Source: Burkholderia sp. OK233 (lineage in GTDB: Bacteria; Pseudomonadota; Gammaproteobacteria; Burkholderiales; Burkholderiaceae). Taken from it: a stretch of 64,000 bases of DNA. Under the pieces are notes generated by a model. It made no database searches and was not told the origin of the DNA. It was given only the letters and a program-made list of their open reading frames with translations. Location of the stretch: NCBI RefSeq assembly GCF_900230185.1, contig NZ_OCSR01000002.1, positions 496,001 to 560,000 on the forward strand, read 5' to 3'. A program made the position numbers and the translations under genes. Of this stretch, positions 8,757-16,840 are shown one piece after another; the stretch's first letter is position 1, and each line of letters begins with the position of its first letter.

Positions 8757-9689
8757 TTACGTCTTCGCGACGCGCTTGCCCTTGGCAGTCGATTCGTTGT
8801 TCGCGAACAGTTCGGTAAGCCAATCAATAAACACACGAGCTTTCGCACTCAGGTGCCGATTGGGCTGATAGGCGACAAAAACGGGAACGGGATCCGATAT
8901 CCAGTCGCTCAGCACCGCTTCGAGTGCGCCGCTTTGAAGATGTGTTGTGGCAGAAAATGTCAACGCATGGACGACGCCGAGACCCGTCAGGCCGATGGTC
9001 AAACACGCCATGATGTCGTTGGCGGTCAGTCCGCGCCGATTCTGCACTTCCACGCGTTCACGATCTTTCGTCACCACAATCGGAAAGGGTCGATTGGTTC
9101 GCGAGGCAATGGTTCGGATGACGACATGGCCATGCTCAAGGTCCGAAGGATGCGAAGGCCGCCCGTGCCGGTCCCAGTACGCTGGCGTCGCGCACAGGAT
9201 TTGTCTGACGGCGCCGATCTGTCGCGCGACGAGTGATTGATCGAAGATTTCCCCCGCGCGCACGACGCAGTCGACGTTCTCTGCGATGAGGTCGACCGGA
9301 CGATCGCTGATCCCGAACTCAATCTCAATGTCCGGATAACGCTCGACGAACGCCGGTAACGCGGGAAGTATCACCGACAGACCCAATGGCACGGGCAGAT
9401 CGACGCGCAAGCGTCCTCGCGGGTTGGTCTTCGCGCGCGACATCGTGCCCTCAAGCTCCGCGAGATCGCTCATCAACTGTAGCGCGCGCTCGTAGTACGC
9501 GGCGCCATCCGCTGTCGTCGAGACCTTGCGCGTCGTGCGGTTAAGCAGCTTTGTGCCCAGTTCGACTTCGAGTGATGCGATCAGACGGCTGACGGCCGTC
9601 TTCGGCAAGTCGAGCACCTGCGCAGCCTTGGTGAAGGTGCCGCTTTCAACCACTCGAATGAACGCCTGCATGGCGTGAAACTTGTCCAC
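8757..9689 (-). CDS. LysR-family transcriptional regulator
   Basis: A 310-residue LysR regulator starting at a GTG (9689) with GAGGAG upstream. The DNA-binding region reads GTFTKAAQVLDLPKTAVSRL. It is closely related in style to the regulator at 3308-4228: both have RTTRKVS followed by DGAA and a YERCLRL or YERALQL helix. It is divergent from an SDR gene followed by a GST gene, with a strong palindrome at 9727-9748 between them, so it probably controls that pair. Confidence 0.88.
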   Translation of the reverse strand: MDKFHAMQAFIRVVESGTFTKAAQVLDLPKTAVSRLIASLEVELGTKLLNRTTRKVSTTADGAAYYERALQLMSDLAELEGTMSRAKTNPRGRLRVDLPVPLGLSVILPALPAFVERYPDIEIEFGISDRPVDLIAENVDCVVRAGEIFDQSLVARQIGAVRQILCATPAYWDRHGRPSHPSDLEHGHVVIRTIASRTNRPFPIVVTKDRERVEVQNRRGLTANDIMACLTIGLTGLGVVHALTFSATTHLQSGALEAVLSDWISDPVPVFVAYQPNRHLSAKARVFIDWLTELFANNESTAKGKRVAKT

Positions 9690-9726
9690 GGTCTGACTCC
9701 TCGCTTTCCCATCCCACCCTGCCTGA

Positions 9727-9748
9727 TTGTTTCACTGAAGAAACAATG
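9727..9748. promoter_or_regulatory. Palindromic LysR operator candidate
   Basis: ATTGTTTC (9727-9734) and GAAACAAT (9741-9748) are perfect complements with 6 nt between them, located 38-59 bp upstream of the LysR start codon and about 150 bp upstream of the SDR start codon. This is the longest clean palindrome in the intergenic region. Confidence 0.55.
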
Positions 9749-9899
9749 TGGAATCGTAGCAGCGATTTATCCGCCTGCGCGTTCTCGGTATCGTTCACCC
9801 ATCGCCACGCGAACTTCAACGGTGCCTCGAACGGATCAAGGGGTCATTCGCCCTGCTTTCGCAGCTGCGCCGAAGTTCATTCTGACCAGGGAAATAACC

Positions 9900-10667
9900 A
9901 TGTCCAGTACTAAAGAAACGCATGCCTCGGACCGCCCGAAAGCGGTGGTTATCGGCGTCGGGCCGGAGCAAGGGCTCGGCGCGGGCCTGTCTCGCCGATT
10001 CGCCGCAGAGGGGCGTCATGTCATCATCGCGGGGCGCACCGAAGCGAAGATCGAACGGGTACGCGAAAGCATTGTCGAGGCGGGCGGCTCGGCGAGCACG
10101 GTCGTCATGGACGTGACGAACGAAGCGGATGTGATCCGGTTGTTCGACGTCGCAATGCAGGCAGACGAGCGTGGCGGCAGTGCAGACCTCATTGCCTACA
10201 ACGCCGGCAACAACCAGCCTCTGGATCTGCGCACGATGGAAGCGGACGTCTTCGAATCGTTCTGGCGGCTCAACTGTTTTGGCGGGTTTCTCGTGGGTCG
10301 CGAAGCCGCACGACGCTTTGCGCCCCTCGGCCGAGGATCGATTCTTTTCAGCGGAGCGACGGGCGCGCTTCGAGGCTTGCCAAACTTCGCCCACTTCGCG
10401 TCGAGCAAAGCCGGCTTGCGCATGCTTGCTCAAAGCATGGCGCGCGAATTCGGCCCGCTCGGGTTACACGTCGCTCATGTCGTGATCGACGGTGGCATCG
10501 ACGGAGAACGGGTGCATACGCGCTTCGCTGAGCATGTCGAACGGAAGGGCCCCGACGGACTGCTCGATATTGACGCGATCGCCGATGCATTCTGGTTGCT
10601 TCACCGCCAGCACCGTTCGGCGTGGACGCACGAGCTCGACTTGCGCCCCTTCAAAGAAGCGTTCTAA
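9900..10667 (+). CDS. SDR family protein with Phe in place of the catalytic Tyr
   Basis: A 255-residue SDR with a variant cofactor motif (VIGVGPEQGLGAGL) and a serine in FSGATGALRG. At the usual YxxxK position the sequence is FASSK, so the catalytic tyrosine is replaced by phenylalanine. From memory this occurs throughout a subgroup of proteobacterial SDRs, so it is a lineage trait rather than a defect here, but the chemistry may differ. I start at the ATG at 9900 (MSSTKETHAS) with AGGGAA upstream; the frame is open to 9675 without other support. A GST gene follows 39 bp downstream and the LysR at 8757-9689 is divergent. Confidence 0.85.
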   Translation: MSSTKETHASDRPKAVVIGVGPEQGLGAGLSRRFAAEGRHVIIAGRTEAKIERVRESIVEAGGSASTVVMDVTNEADVIRLFDVAMQADERGGSADLIAYNAGNNQPLDLRTMEADVFESFWRLNCFGGFLVGREAARRFAPLGRGSILFSGATGALRGLPNFAHFASSKAGLRMLAQSMAREFGPLGLHVAHVVIDGGIDGERVHTRFAEHVERKGPDGLLDIDAIADAFWLLHRQHRSAWTHELDLRPFKEAF

Positions 10668-10706
10668 CCGATCGCGAATCCCAACACAGTCCATTTCGAA
10701 GAGTCA

Positions 10707-11324
10707 ATGATGAAACTTATCGGTCCATGGTTTTCCGGCTATACCCGCCGGGTCGGCATCACGCTAAAGCTGCTCGGCATACCGTTCGAGCATCTGCCCT
10801 ATCACGCCTATGAGCAGCAGGATCTTATCCGTCCGTTCAGCCCGATGGTGAAGGTACCGGCACTTGCGCTCGACAACGGCACGGTTCTCTACGACAGCAC
10901 AGGCATCATCGAATATCTGCATGAAGAAGTCGGAGCAGAACGCGCATTGCTCGCGCCCTCCGGCGTGAATCGGCGCGACGCTTTGCAGTTCATCGGTATC
11001 GCATCCGCGATCTATGGAAAGCTCAGCGATATGTATGACGAGTCGATCCGTCCACCCGAGCATCAGATCGCCACGATCGTCGCATCGCTGCGCGAGCAGG
11101 CGTTGGCGGGATTTCAGATGCTCGAGTCGAGGGCCGGTTATGGCTGGCTGGTGGGCGATGCGCTGTCTCAAGCAGATGTGATGGTCGTGATTACCTGGCA
11201 ATCCGCATCATTGGCGTTTATGCCCGACGTCGTCCATCCGGCTGCTTTTCGCAAGCTTGCCCGATTGGCCGCGCGCGCTATGGAAATAGACGCGTTCTCC
11301 AGTACGCTACCTTTCAAGGGATAG
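10707..11324 (+). CDS. Glutathione S-transferase
   Basis: A 205-residue GST with an N-terminal thioredoxin-like domain (MKLIGPWFSGYTRRVGITLKLLG) and the cis-proline region KVPALALDNG, then YDSTGIIEYL, the glutathione gamma-glutamyl contact. The C-terminal helical domain contains GDALSQADVMVV. Two adjacent ATGs (10707 and 10710) are possible starts. It follows the SDR by 39 bp and ends at a hairpin terminator, suggesting an SDR-GST operon for electrophile handling. Confidence 0.87.
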   Translation: MMKLIGPWFSGYTRRVGITLKLLGIPFEHLPYHAYEQQDLIRPFSPMVKVPALALDNGTVLYDSTGIIEYLHEEVGAERALLAPSGVNRRDALQFIGIASAIYGKLSDMYDESIRPPEHQIATIVASLREQALAGFQMLESRAGYGWLVGDALSQADVMVVITWQSASLAFMPDVVHPAAFRKLARLAARAMEIDAFSSTLPFKG

Positions 11325-11331
11325 GGACAGA

Positions 11332-11365
11332 ACTCGCGGCCTCAGCCGCGAGTGCTATTTCTTTT
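11332..11365 (+). terminator. Intrinsic terminator after the GST gene
   Basis: ACTCGCGGC (11332-11340) pairs perfectly with GCCGCGAGT (11345-11353) around a CTCA loop, followed by GCTATTTCTTTT. It lies 7 bp after the GST stop and overlaps the 3' end of the convergent LysR gene. Confidence 0.72.
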
Positions 11366-12299
11366 GCTGCACCCCTGCTTTGCGAACATGCGTTGCCGTG
11401 TCCGCAAACAGATCGATCACGACCCCGCGCAGCCAGCGATTGCCTTCGTCCTGCTGAACTCGCGTGTGCCAGAGCAGATGGATCGGAGCGGCAGGCAGCG
11501 TCATGGGCAACGCGCGCAGGCTGAGCGAGAAAGGGGTTGCCAGTTGAAGGGCAAGTCGCTCCGGCACCGTGGCGATCAGATCGGTGCGTTGCAGGATGTA
11601 GCCCACGCTCATGAAGTGCGGCACCGTCAGTCGCACCTGGCGCCGTACGCCGCGCCGTTTCAGCCATTCGTCCACCTGCCCGTGGCCGGTGCCGGCCGCC
11701 ACGACTACAAGATGCTCAGCCTCGCGCCATTCAGCGAGCGTGAGCGGCGCGTCCTCGAGCGGATGGCCGCGCCTGAATAGGCAGACATAGCGCTGATCAA
11801 ACAGGCGGCGCTGATAGAAACCACCCTTGAGCTGCGGCAGCAAACCAATGGCCAGATCGACCCGGCCGTCGGCCATCTCGTTGCTCAGATTAACGCTTGT
11901 ATCGCGCACGGTATTGAGTGCGACGCCCGGCGCGACGCGCGACAGTCGTTCGAGCAGCGCGGGCAGAAAAACGACTTCGCCTATATCAGTCATGCCGATC
12001 GTCACGGTGCGCATCGCGCGCAGCGGATCGAAACCCGTCACCGGATTGAGTGCGGCGTGCAGCGTGGCGAGCGCCTGCGAGACCGGCTCCGCCAGACGCA
12101 GCGCGAATGGCGTGGGCACCACGCCGCCCGGCCCGCGCACGAACAAGGGATCGCCAAGCCGGCGACGCAGCTTGGCGAGCGCGTTGCTGACGCCGGGCTG
12201 GCTCATGTTCATCTGCTCGGCAACGGTCGCCACGCGCCGTTCCTGCATCAGCCGCTGGAAGAGCAGCAGCAGATTGAGGTCGATTTCGCTCAGTTCCAT
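11355..12299 (-). CDS. LysR-family regulator of the NodD/NahR-like branch
   Basis: A 314-residue LysR regulator. The N-terminus (MELSEIDLNLLLLFQRLMQE, then RRVATVAEQMNMSQPGVSNAL) and the RLGDPLFVRGPGGVVPT segment are typical of the NodD/NahR/LinR branch, which often senses aromatic inducers. Without the insertion sequence at 12378-13713 it would be divergent from the flavin monooxygenase at 13813, with about 170 bp between start codons. That makes the monooxygenase its likely ancestral target. Confidence 0.88.
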   Translation of the reverse strand: MELSEIDLNLLLLFQRLMQERRVATVAEQMNMSQPGVSNALAKLRRRLGDPLFVRGPGGVVPTPFALRLAEPVSQALATLHAALNPVTGFDPLRAMRTVTIGMTDIGEVVFLPALLERLSRVAPGVALNTVRDTSVNLSNEMADGRVDLAIGLLPQLKGGFYQRRLFDQRYVCLFRRGHPLEDAPLTLAEWREAEHLVVVAAGTGHGQVDEWLKRRGVRRQVRLTVPHFMSVGYILQRTDLIATVPERLALQLATPFSLSLRALPMTLPAAPIHLLWHTRVQQDEGNRWLRGVVIDLFADTATHVRKAGVQQKK

Positions 12300-12344
12300 G
12301 ACTCACGCATATCCGGGGCTCATTCAATCCAGTGATGAAGCAGA

Positions 12345-12370
12345 TTCATTTGATCTTATTGAGGAATGAA
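12345..12370. promoter_or_regulatory. Inverted repeat upstream of the LysR gene
   Basis: TTCATT (12345-12350) and AATGAA (12365-12370) are perfect complements with a 14-nt spacer, ending just before the CTAG target of the insertion sequence. This could be the LysR site serving both divergent genes before the insertion. Confidence 0.35.
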
Positions 12371-12377
12371 GGTCTAG

Positions 12378-13713
12378 CAGGCCGGTGAAATACCTCATGT
12401 AGCGGTCATCCGGAACGCAGGCGTAAACGTTGAACGTATGTCATCAATGAGAGCGAGATGGAACGGATGCGTGGGCCAGATGGTTTTACCGAATCAATGT
12501 TCACGGTGTTGAAGCTGGACGATTTTGTGCCGAAGGACCATCCGTTGCGTCCGATTCGCACCTGGCTCAATGACGCGCTTAAACGCATGGACGATGTGTT
12601 CGCGCGGATGTACGAGGCTGACGTGAAAGGAGGTCGGCCGAGCATTGCGCCGGAGAAGCTGGTGCGAGCTCTTTTGCTGCAGGTGCTGTACTCAATTCGT
12701 AGCGAGCGCATGCTGGTGGAACAGATTTCCTACAATATGTTGTTCCGCTGGTTCGTCGGCCTGCCGATGGACGGGACCGTGTGGGACCACTCGACGTTCA
12801 GCAAGAACCGCGACCGGTTGCTCGAACACGATGTGCTGGTGTTGCTCTTCAACGAGACAGTCGAGACCGCGCGCGAGCGCGGATATCTTTCTGGGGAGCA
12901 CTTTAGCGTCGACGGCACGTTGATTCAGGCATGGGCCGGGCACAAGAGCTTTGTGCCCAAGGCAAGTCCGGACAAAGAAGACAGGCCTCCTGACGAACCG
13001 CCCGCGCCGAATGACAACTGGCATGGACAGAAGCGCAGTAACGAGACGCACCAATCCACGACGGACGAGCAGGCGCGCCTGTTTCGTAAGAGCAAAGGAA
13101 CCGGAGCGATGCTCTGTTATATGGGCCACGTGCTGACCGACAACCGGCACGGCCTGGTGGTCAACGCACAGGTGACGCTGGCGACGGGCACCGCCGAGCG
13201 CGACGCGGCCGGGCAGATGCTTGCTGATGCCGCGAGTGTTGCGTCGCGTGCCATCACGGTCGGTGCGGACAAGAACTACGACACCGCCGGCTTCGTCGGC
13301 AGTTGTCGCGCGAATCGTGTCACGCCGCATGTGGCGCAAAACGATGGTCGTCCAGGAGGCTCAGCAATTGACGAGCGAACTACGCGCTGGCCGGGTTACG
13401 CGGTCAGCCAGCAAAAACGTAAACGCATTGAGCAGGTGTTCGGATGGGGCAAGACAGTCGGACGAATTCGACAAGCGATGTATCGAGGACTTGAACGCGT
13501 AGACCAGCTCTTCGTGCTGACGCAGGTCGGCTACAACCTGACGCGTATGCGCACACTTGCCGGTTAAGGGGCAGGAAGCAATGGATAACATCGATATGGC
13601 GAACCCGCGAGCAACGTCGAATGCCCGCAACGTGTTCCGCGTTTCAAAAGTGCGAACCCAGCATCCGTCGTAATGCATCTGGGCGCATCAACGACGGATA
13701 TTTCAACGGCCTG
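12378..13713 (+). mobile_element. Complete IS5-family insertion sequence with CTAG duplication
   Basis: The element is 1336 bp. Its left end CAGGCCGGTGAAATAC (12378-12393) matches the complement of its right end (13698-13713) at 14 of 16 positions. CTAG flanks both sides (12374-12377 and 13714-13717), the target duplication expected of the IS5 subgroup. It carries one transposase gene. It separates a LysR gene from a monooxygenase that would otherwise share a divergent promoter. Because CTAG is itself palindromic, the exact outer boundary could be shifted by 4 bp. Confidence 0.85.
12458..13567 (+). CDS. IS5-family transposase
   Basis: A full-length 369-residue DDE transposase with an InsH-type N-terminal domain (residues about 20-120, including GRPSIAPEKLVRALLLQ) and an RNase-H-like DDE domain. 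Candidate catalytic residues are D152 in FSVDGTLIQAW, D near 270 in VGADKNYDT and E near 325 in EQVFGWGKTVG. No frameshift or internal stop is seen, so the element may still be active. A second ATG at 12467 is an alternative start. Confidence 0.92.
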   Translation: MERMRGPDGFTESMFTVLKLDDFVPKDHPLRPIRTWLNDALKRMDDVFARMYEADVKGGRPSIAPEKLVRALLLQVLYSIRSERMLVEQISYNMLFRWFVGLPMDGTVWDHSTFSKNRDRLLEHDVLVLLFNETVETARERGYLSGEHFSVDGTLIQAWAGHKSFVPKASPDKEDRPPDEPPAPNDNWHGQKRSNETHQSTTDEQARLFRKSKGTGAMLCYMGHVLTDNRHGLVVNAQVTLATGTAERDAAGQMLADAASVASRAITVGADKNYDTAGFVGSCRANRVTPHVAQNDGRPGGSAIDERTTRWPGYAVSQQKRKRIEQVFGWGKTVGRIRQAMYRGLERVDQLFVLTQVGYNLTRMRTLAG

Positions 13714-13812
13714 CTAGTGCTGAAAATACTGACATGGCACGCGCATTCGACATGGCGCCGGGAAATGCCATGGCGGCTCAAACCCATAAATCTGTATATC
13801 GGAGACACATTC

Positions 13813-15030
13813 ATGAAACAGATGGATCTAAAGATTGCGATCGTCGGCGCCGGCGTCGGCGGCCTTACGCTTGCGCTTGCGCTGCGCGAGCACGGAATCG
13901 ATGCGCAACTCTACGAGCAGACCGAAGAACTGCGCGAAGTGGGCGCGGCCGTCGCGCTCTCGGCCAACGCGACGCGCTTCTACGAGCGCATGGGACTGCG
14001 TCCGGACTTCGAGAAGGTGTGCGCGGAGGTGCCGGGTCTCGTCTATCGCGACGGACGCAGCGGCGCGGTCATCGGCCATCATCGCGGCACGCCCAGCTAT
14101 CGCGAGCAGTTCGGCGGCTCGTACTGGGGCATTCATCGTGCTGATCTGCAGGCGGTGCTGTCCAGAGCCGTCGGCCTTGAGTGCATCAAGCTCAGCCATC
14201 GGCTGGTCGATCTCGTACAGCACCCGGATCGCGTGAGTCTGGCGTTCGATAACGGTCAGCGTATCGATGCCGACCTCGTGATCGGCGCCGACGGCGCGCG
14301 CTCGATCACGCGGCGCTGGATGCTTGGCTATGACGACGCCCTATATTCGGGTTGCTCGGGCTTTCGCGGCGTGGTGCCGGCTGAACGCATGGACCTGCTG
14401 CCCGATCCCGAGACCATCCAGTTCTGGGTCGGGCCCGGCGGCCATCTGCTGCACTATCCCATCGGCGACAAAGGTGACCAGAATTTCCTGCTGGTCGAGC
14501 GTCATCCGTCGCCGTGGCCGTTACGCGACTGGGTCATGCCCGCCAGCGAGGGCGAGCAACTGCGCCTGTTCAAGGACTGGCATCCGGCCGTCGTGCAGAT
14601 GATTACGGCTGTGCCGATCAGTCAGCGCTGGGGATTGTTCCACCGTCCCCCGCTCGGCCGCTGGAGCAAAGGCCGCGTGACGCTGATCGGCGATGCCGCG
14701 CATGCGCTTGTGCCGCATCACGGCCAGGGCGCCAACCAGTCGATTGAAGATGCCGTGGTGCTGGCCGCTCAATTGGCCACGGCGGATCCAGGCAATTGGC
14801 GCGAGGCGCAGGAAGCCTACGAGCGCCTGCGCCGCGGCCGCACGCGCAAGGTGCAGTACGCGTCGATCACCACCGCGGACGTGCTGCATTTGCCCGACGG
14901 GCCGGCCGCGCAAGCCCGCAACGCGCGCCTCGGCGCGCGCGACAGCGTGCTGAATCACCTGGACTGGATTCACGATTTCGATGCGCTCACACAAAAGCCG
15001 AGTGAACGCCAGGGTGGCACCTGGCTTTGA
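13813..15030 (+). CDS. FAD-dependent aromatic-ring monooxygenase (salicylate hydroxylase-like)
   Basis: A 405-residue class A flavoprotein monooxygenase, the kind that hydroxylates aromatic rings using NAD(P)H and O2. The FAD motif GAGVGGLTLALAL is near residue 13, the DG motif is VIGADGARS, and the second FAD-ribityl motif reads LIGDAAHALVPHHGQGANQ near 295. I choose the ATG at 13813 with GGAG about 8 nt upstream; the frame also runs upstream into the insertion sequence and should not be used. Its native promoter region now has a 1.3-kb IS in it, 96 bp upstream. Substrate is unknown; salicylate or hydroxybenzoate is only a family-level guess. Confidence 0.87.
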   Translation: MKQMDLKIAIVGAGVGGLTLALALREHGIDAQLYEQTEELREVGAAVALSANATRFYERMGLRPDFEKVCAEVPGLVYRDGRSGAVIGHHRGTPSYREQFGGSYWGIHRADLQAVLSRAVGLECIKLSHRLVDLVQHPDRVSLAFDNGQRIDADLVIGADGARSITRRWMLGYDDALYSGCSGFRGVVPAERMDLLPDPETIQFWVGPGGHLLHYPIGDKGDQNFLLVERHPSPWPLRDWVMPASEGEQLRLFKDWHPAVVQMITAVPISQRWGLFHRPPLGRWSKGRVTLIGDAAHALVPHHGQGANQSIEDAVVLAAQLATADPGNWREAQEAYERLRRGRTRKVQYASITTADVLHLPDGPAAQARNARLGARDSVLNHLDWIHDFDALTQKPSERQGGTWL

Positions 15031-15103
15031 GCAAGCCCTGCTTAAGCGATTCCTGCGCGTATGGAAGTCGCTACGCGGCGTCATCCAGGCTGTCCGGCCG
15101 CCC

Positions 15104-15742
15104 TCACTGACGCACATAGCGCAAGTGTGTGGCAGCTGGACCATCAAGAACCCTGTCAATGCGAAACTGCGGCCCGGGCTCGCGCAGGTTCTCGAAGAGA
15201 CGCCGCCCAGCGCCGAACAACACGGGTGACAAGGCGATTTCCAGCTCGTCAACAACACCCATGGTCAGGTACTGCTGGATCACATCGGCTCCACCTGCGA
15301 TACGAATATCACGACTGCCTGCGGATTCCCGAGCCAGCTCAAGGGCACGCTCCGGCCCGTCACTGATGAAGTAGAAGGTCGTCCCACCCGGGCGCACCCA
15401 GGGTTCGCGTTTCTCATGGGTAAGAACGTATACCGGTGTGTGAAACGGAGCCTCCTCTGGCCAGGCGCGCTCGCCTTGCTCGAACATTCGCTTGCCCATA
15501 ATGTTGGCACCGATGCGCTCCGTGGTGCTGCGAAGCAGGTCATTGACCGGGCCGGTTTCTCCCCCTGGTCCGAGCTTGAGGTTCTCGCGGAAGTACTGTT
15601 GATTGAAGATCCAGGCCATCAGCGCACCCCACTTGGCGCCCCAGTTCTTGTACTCAGGCTTCTCCCAATTCTCCATGGTCATTCCTTCCGGTGCCATGTA
15701 GCCATCGAGGCTAAGTCCAATGTTAACGAATACCTTACTCAT
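15104..15742 (-). CDS. Dihydrofolate reductase-family (RibD C-terminal-like) protein
   Basis: A 212-residue protein starting MSKVFVNIGLSLDGYMAPEG, the standard opening of the RibD-C/DHFR-like family, with GANIMGKRMFEQGE and IRIAGGADVIQQYL as the later NADPH-site motifs. A strong AAGGAG precedes the ATG. It is convergent with the monooxygenase. Small-molecule NADPH-dependent reduction is likely, but these proteins are rarely true folate enzymes and no substrate can be named. Confidence 0.85.
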   Translation of the reverse strand: MSKVFVNIGLSLDGYMAPEGMTMENWEKPEYKNWGAKWGALMAWIFNQQYFRENLKLGPGGETGPVNDLLRSTTERIGANIMGKRMFEQGERAWPEEAPFHTPVYVLTHEKREPWVRPGGTTFYFISDGPERALELARESAGSRDIRIAGGADVIQQYLTMGVVDELEIALSPVLFGAGRRLFENLREPGPQFRIDRVLDGPAATHLRYVRQ

Positions 15743-16098
15743 GATTCTCCTTCCGCATGTTCGGATGTCGGCCTAACTTTGATATAGGGCGACAGTTTTG
15801 CGCCCTAACTTCGACGACTGCCGGTTAACTCGGCAGCTAGAACTGGAGATATATTGAATCAGATTAGATAGCTGCGCCATTTTTGACTTCTGCCAGGTCC
15901 ATTAAATGAAATGCATAAAGCAGCCTATCGGATATATGGTCTGAAAATCATCCCTATGTCCGCTTTGGAGCGATTGACTGAATGTCGCCTGGTGGCCGGA
16001 CCCAGTCCGATGGCGTAGTGCGCTGCTTCAAGTGCCTTCCTCGGACTCCACTGCTATGACGCCTGGTTCAGGGAATACATGAGAGCATCTCTCATGTC
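15743..16098. other. Intergenic, 356 bp, repeats but no gene
   Basis: Just upstream of the DHFR-like gene there is an inverted repeat (TAGGGCG at 15785-15791, CGCCCTA at 15801-15807). Two direct copies of CCTAACTT followed by NGA flank it, at about 15772 and 15804. This looks like an operator for that gene. The rest, to 16098, shows no coding signal I can support. Confidence 0.45.
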
Positions 16099-16557
16099 TC
16101 AGCGCACCGGTTCGATCTTGAAAGCATCGACCGCTACACCAAGGTCCACGCCTTCACCGCTGCCGGTCAACGCCATCGACGTAGTTCCCTTGGTCAGCAC
16201 CTGCGCAGTACCGCTCCTCCCCGCGCCGGCCGAAGCGCCGGCCTGCGCGTAATTGCCGTACACATCCCTGATGCTGTGGACATTGCTGATCTCGCCGCGG
16301 CCGCTGACGTGGAACTTGCCGGCGGTCAGGCCGCCCCCGTGCACGCTGATCGTGACAGCAGCCCTTTGCCCATTATTGCAGCTTACTTTGCCCCGTCCTT
16401 CGGCATGCTGATAAATCGCTGACCATCCGGACATGCTGTAGGTCAGATGGCATTTCACCGGCGCGGTGCCTGCCTGAGCCGAGGTGGCGGTCAAGCCCGT
16501 CAGGGCACCCGCGCACAGCAACGTGGCAACAGTCGATACAACGGTATGCTTGCTCAT
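16099..16557 (-). CDS. Small exported protein of unknown function
   Basis: A 152-residue protein with a clear signal peptide (MSKHTVVSTVATLLCAGALT, cleavage near AQAG). The mature part is rich in Gly and Ser with two cysteines (VKCHLTY and KVSCNNG) that could form a disulfide. The start is the ATG at 16557 with GGAG upstream; an upstream in-frame start would spoil the signal peptide. The layout of a cysteine pair followed by glycine-rich beta-like segments resembles DUF992-type periplasmic proteins, but I am not confident of that family. Confidence 0.75.
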   Translation of the reverse strand: MSKHTVVSTVATLLCAGALTGLTATSAQAGTAPVKCHLTYSMSGWSAIYQHAEGRGKVSCNNGQRAAVTISVHGGGLTAGKFHVSGRGEISNVHSIRDVYGNYAQAGASAGAGRSGTAQVLTKGTTSMALTGSGEGVDLGVAVDAFKIEPVR

Positions 16558-16840
16558 AGAAGTCTCCTGACACATGAACATAGGCTATCAAATGTAACTG
16601 TCATTCGGCCTGAACGAACTCGCCCTCTACTGCCATGATGATCGTTCGTATGTGCGATGGCGCGCAGAAGAATTCTAACGTGGGTTCATAGTAGTTTTGG
16701 TCGCCTTGATATGAGGAATGTGACCGCGTAATCCCGGCATCAAATTCGCCATTTTGATAGGTGCATCAAGATTGCTGCTTGCGGGCTGTGCCGGGACGCG
16801 TGGGGCATCGCTCGCATAGATAGGGGGTTTGAAGCGAACA

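Noticed and set aside
13621-13812. N-terminal extension of the monooxygenase into the insertion sequence
   Set aside because: Would start inside the IS; the ATG at 13813 has a ribosome site and gives the usual N-terminus.
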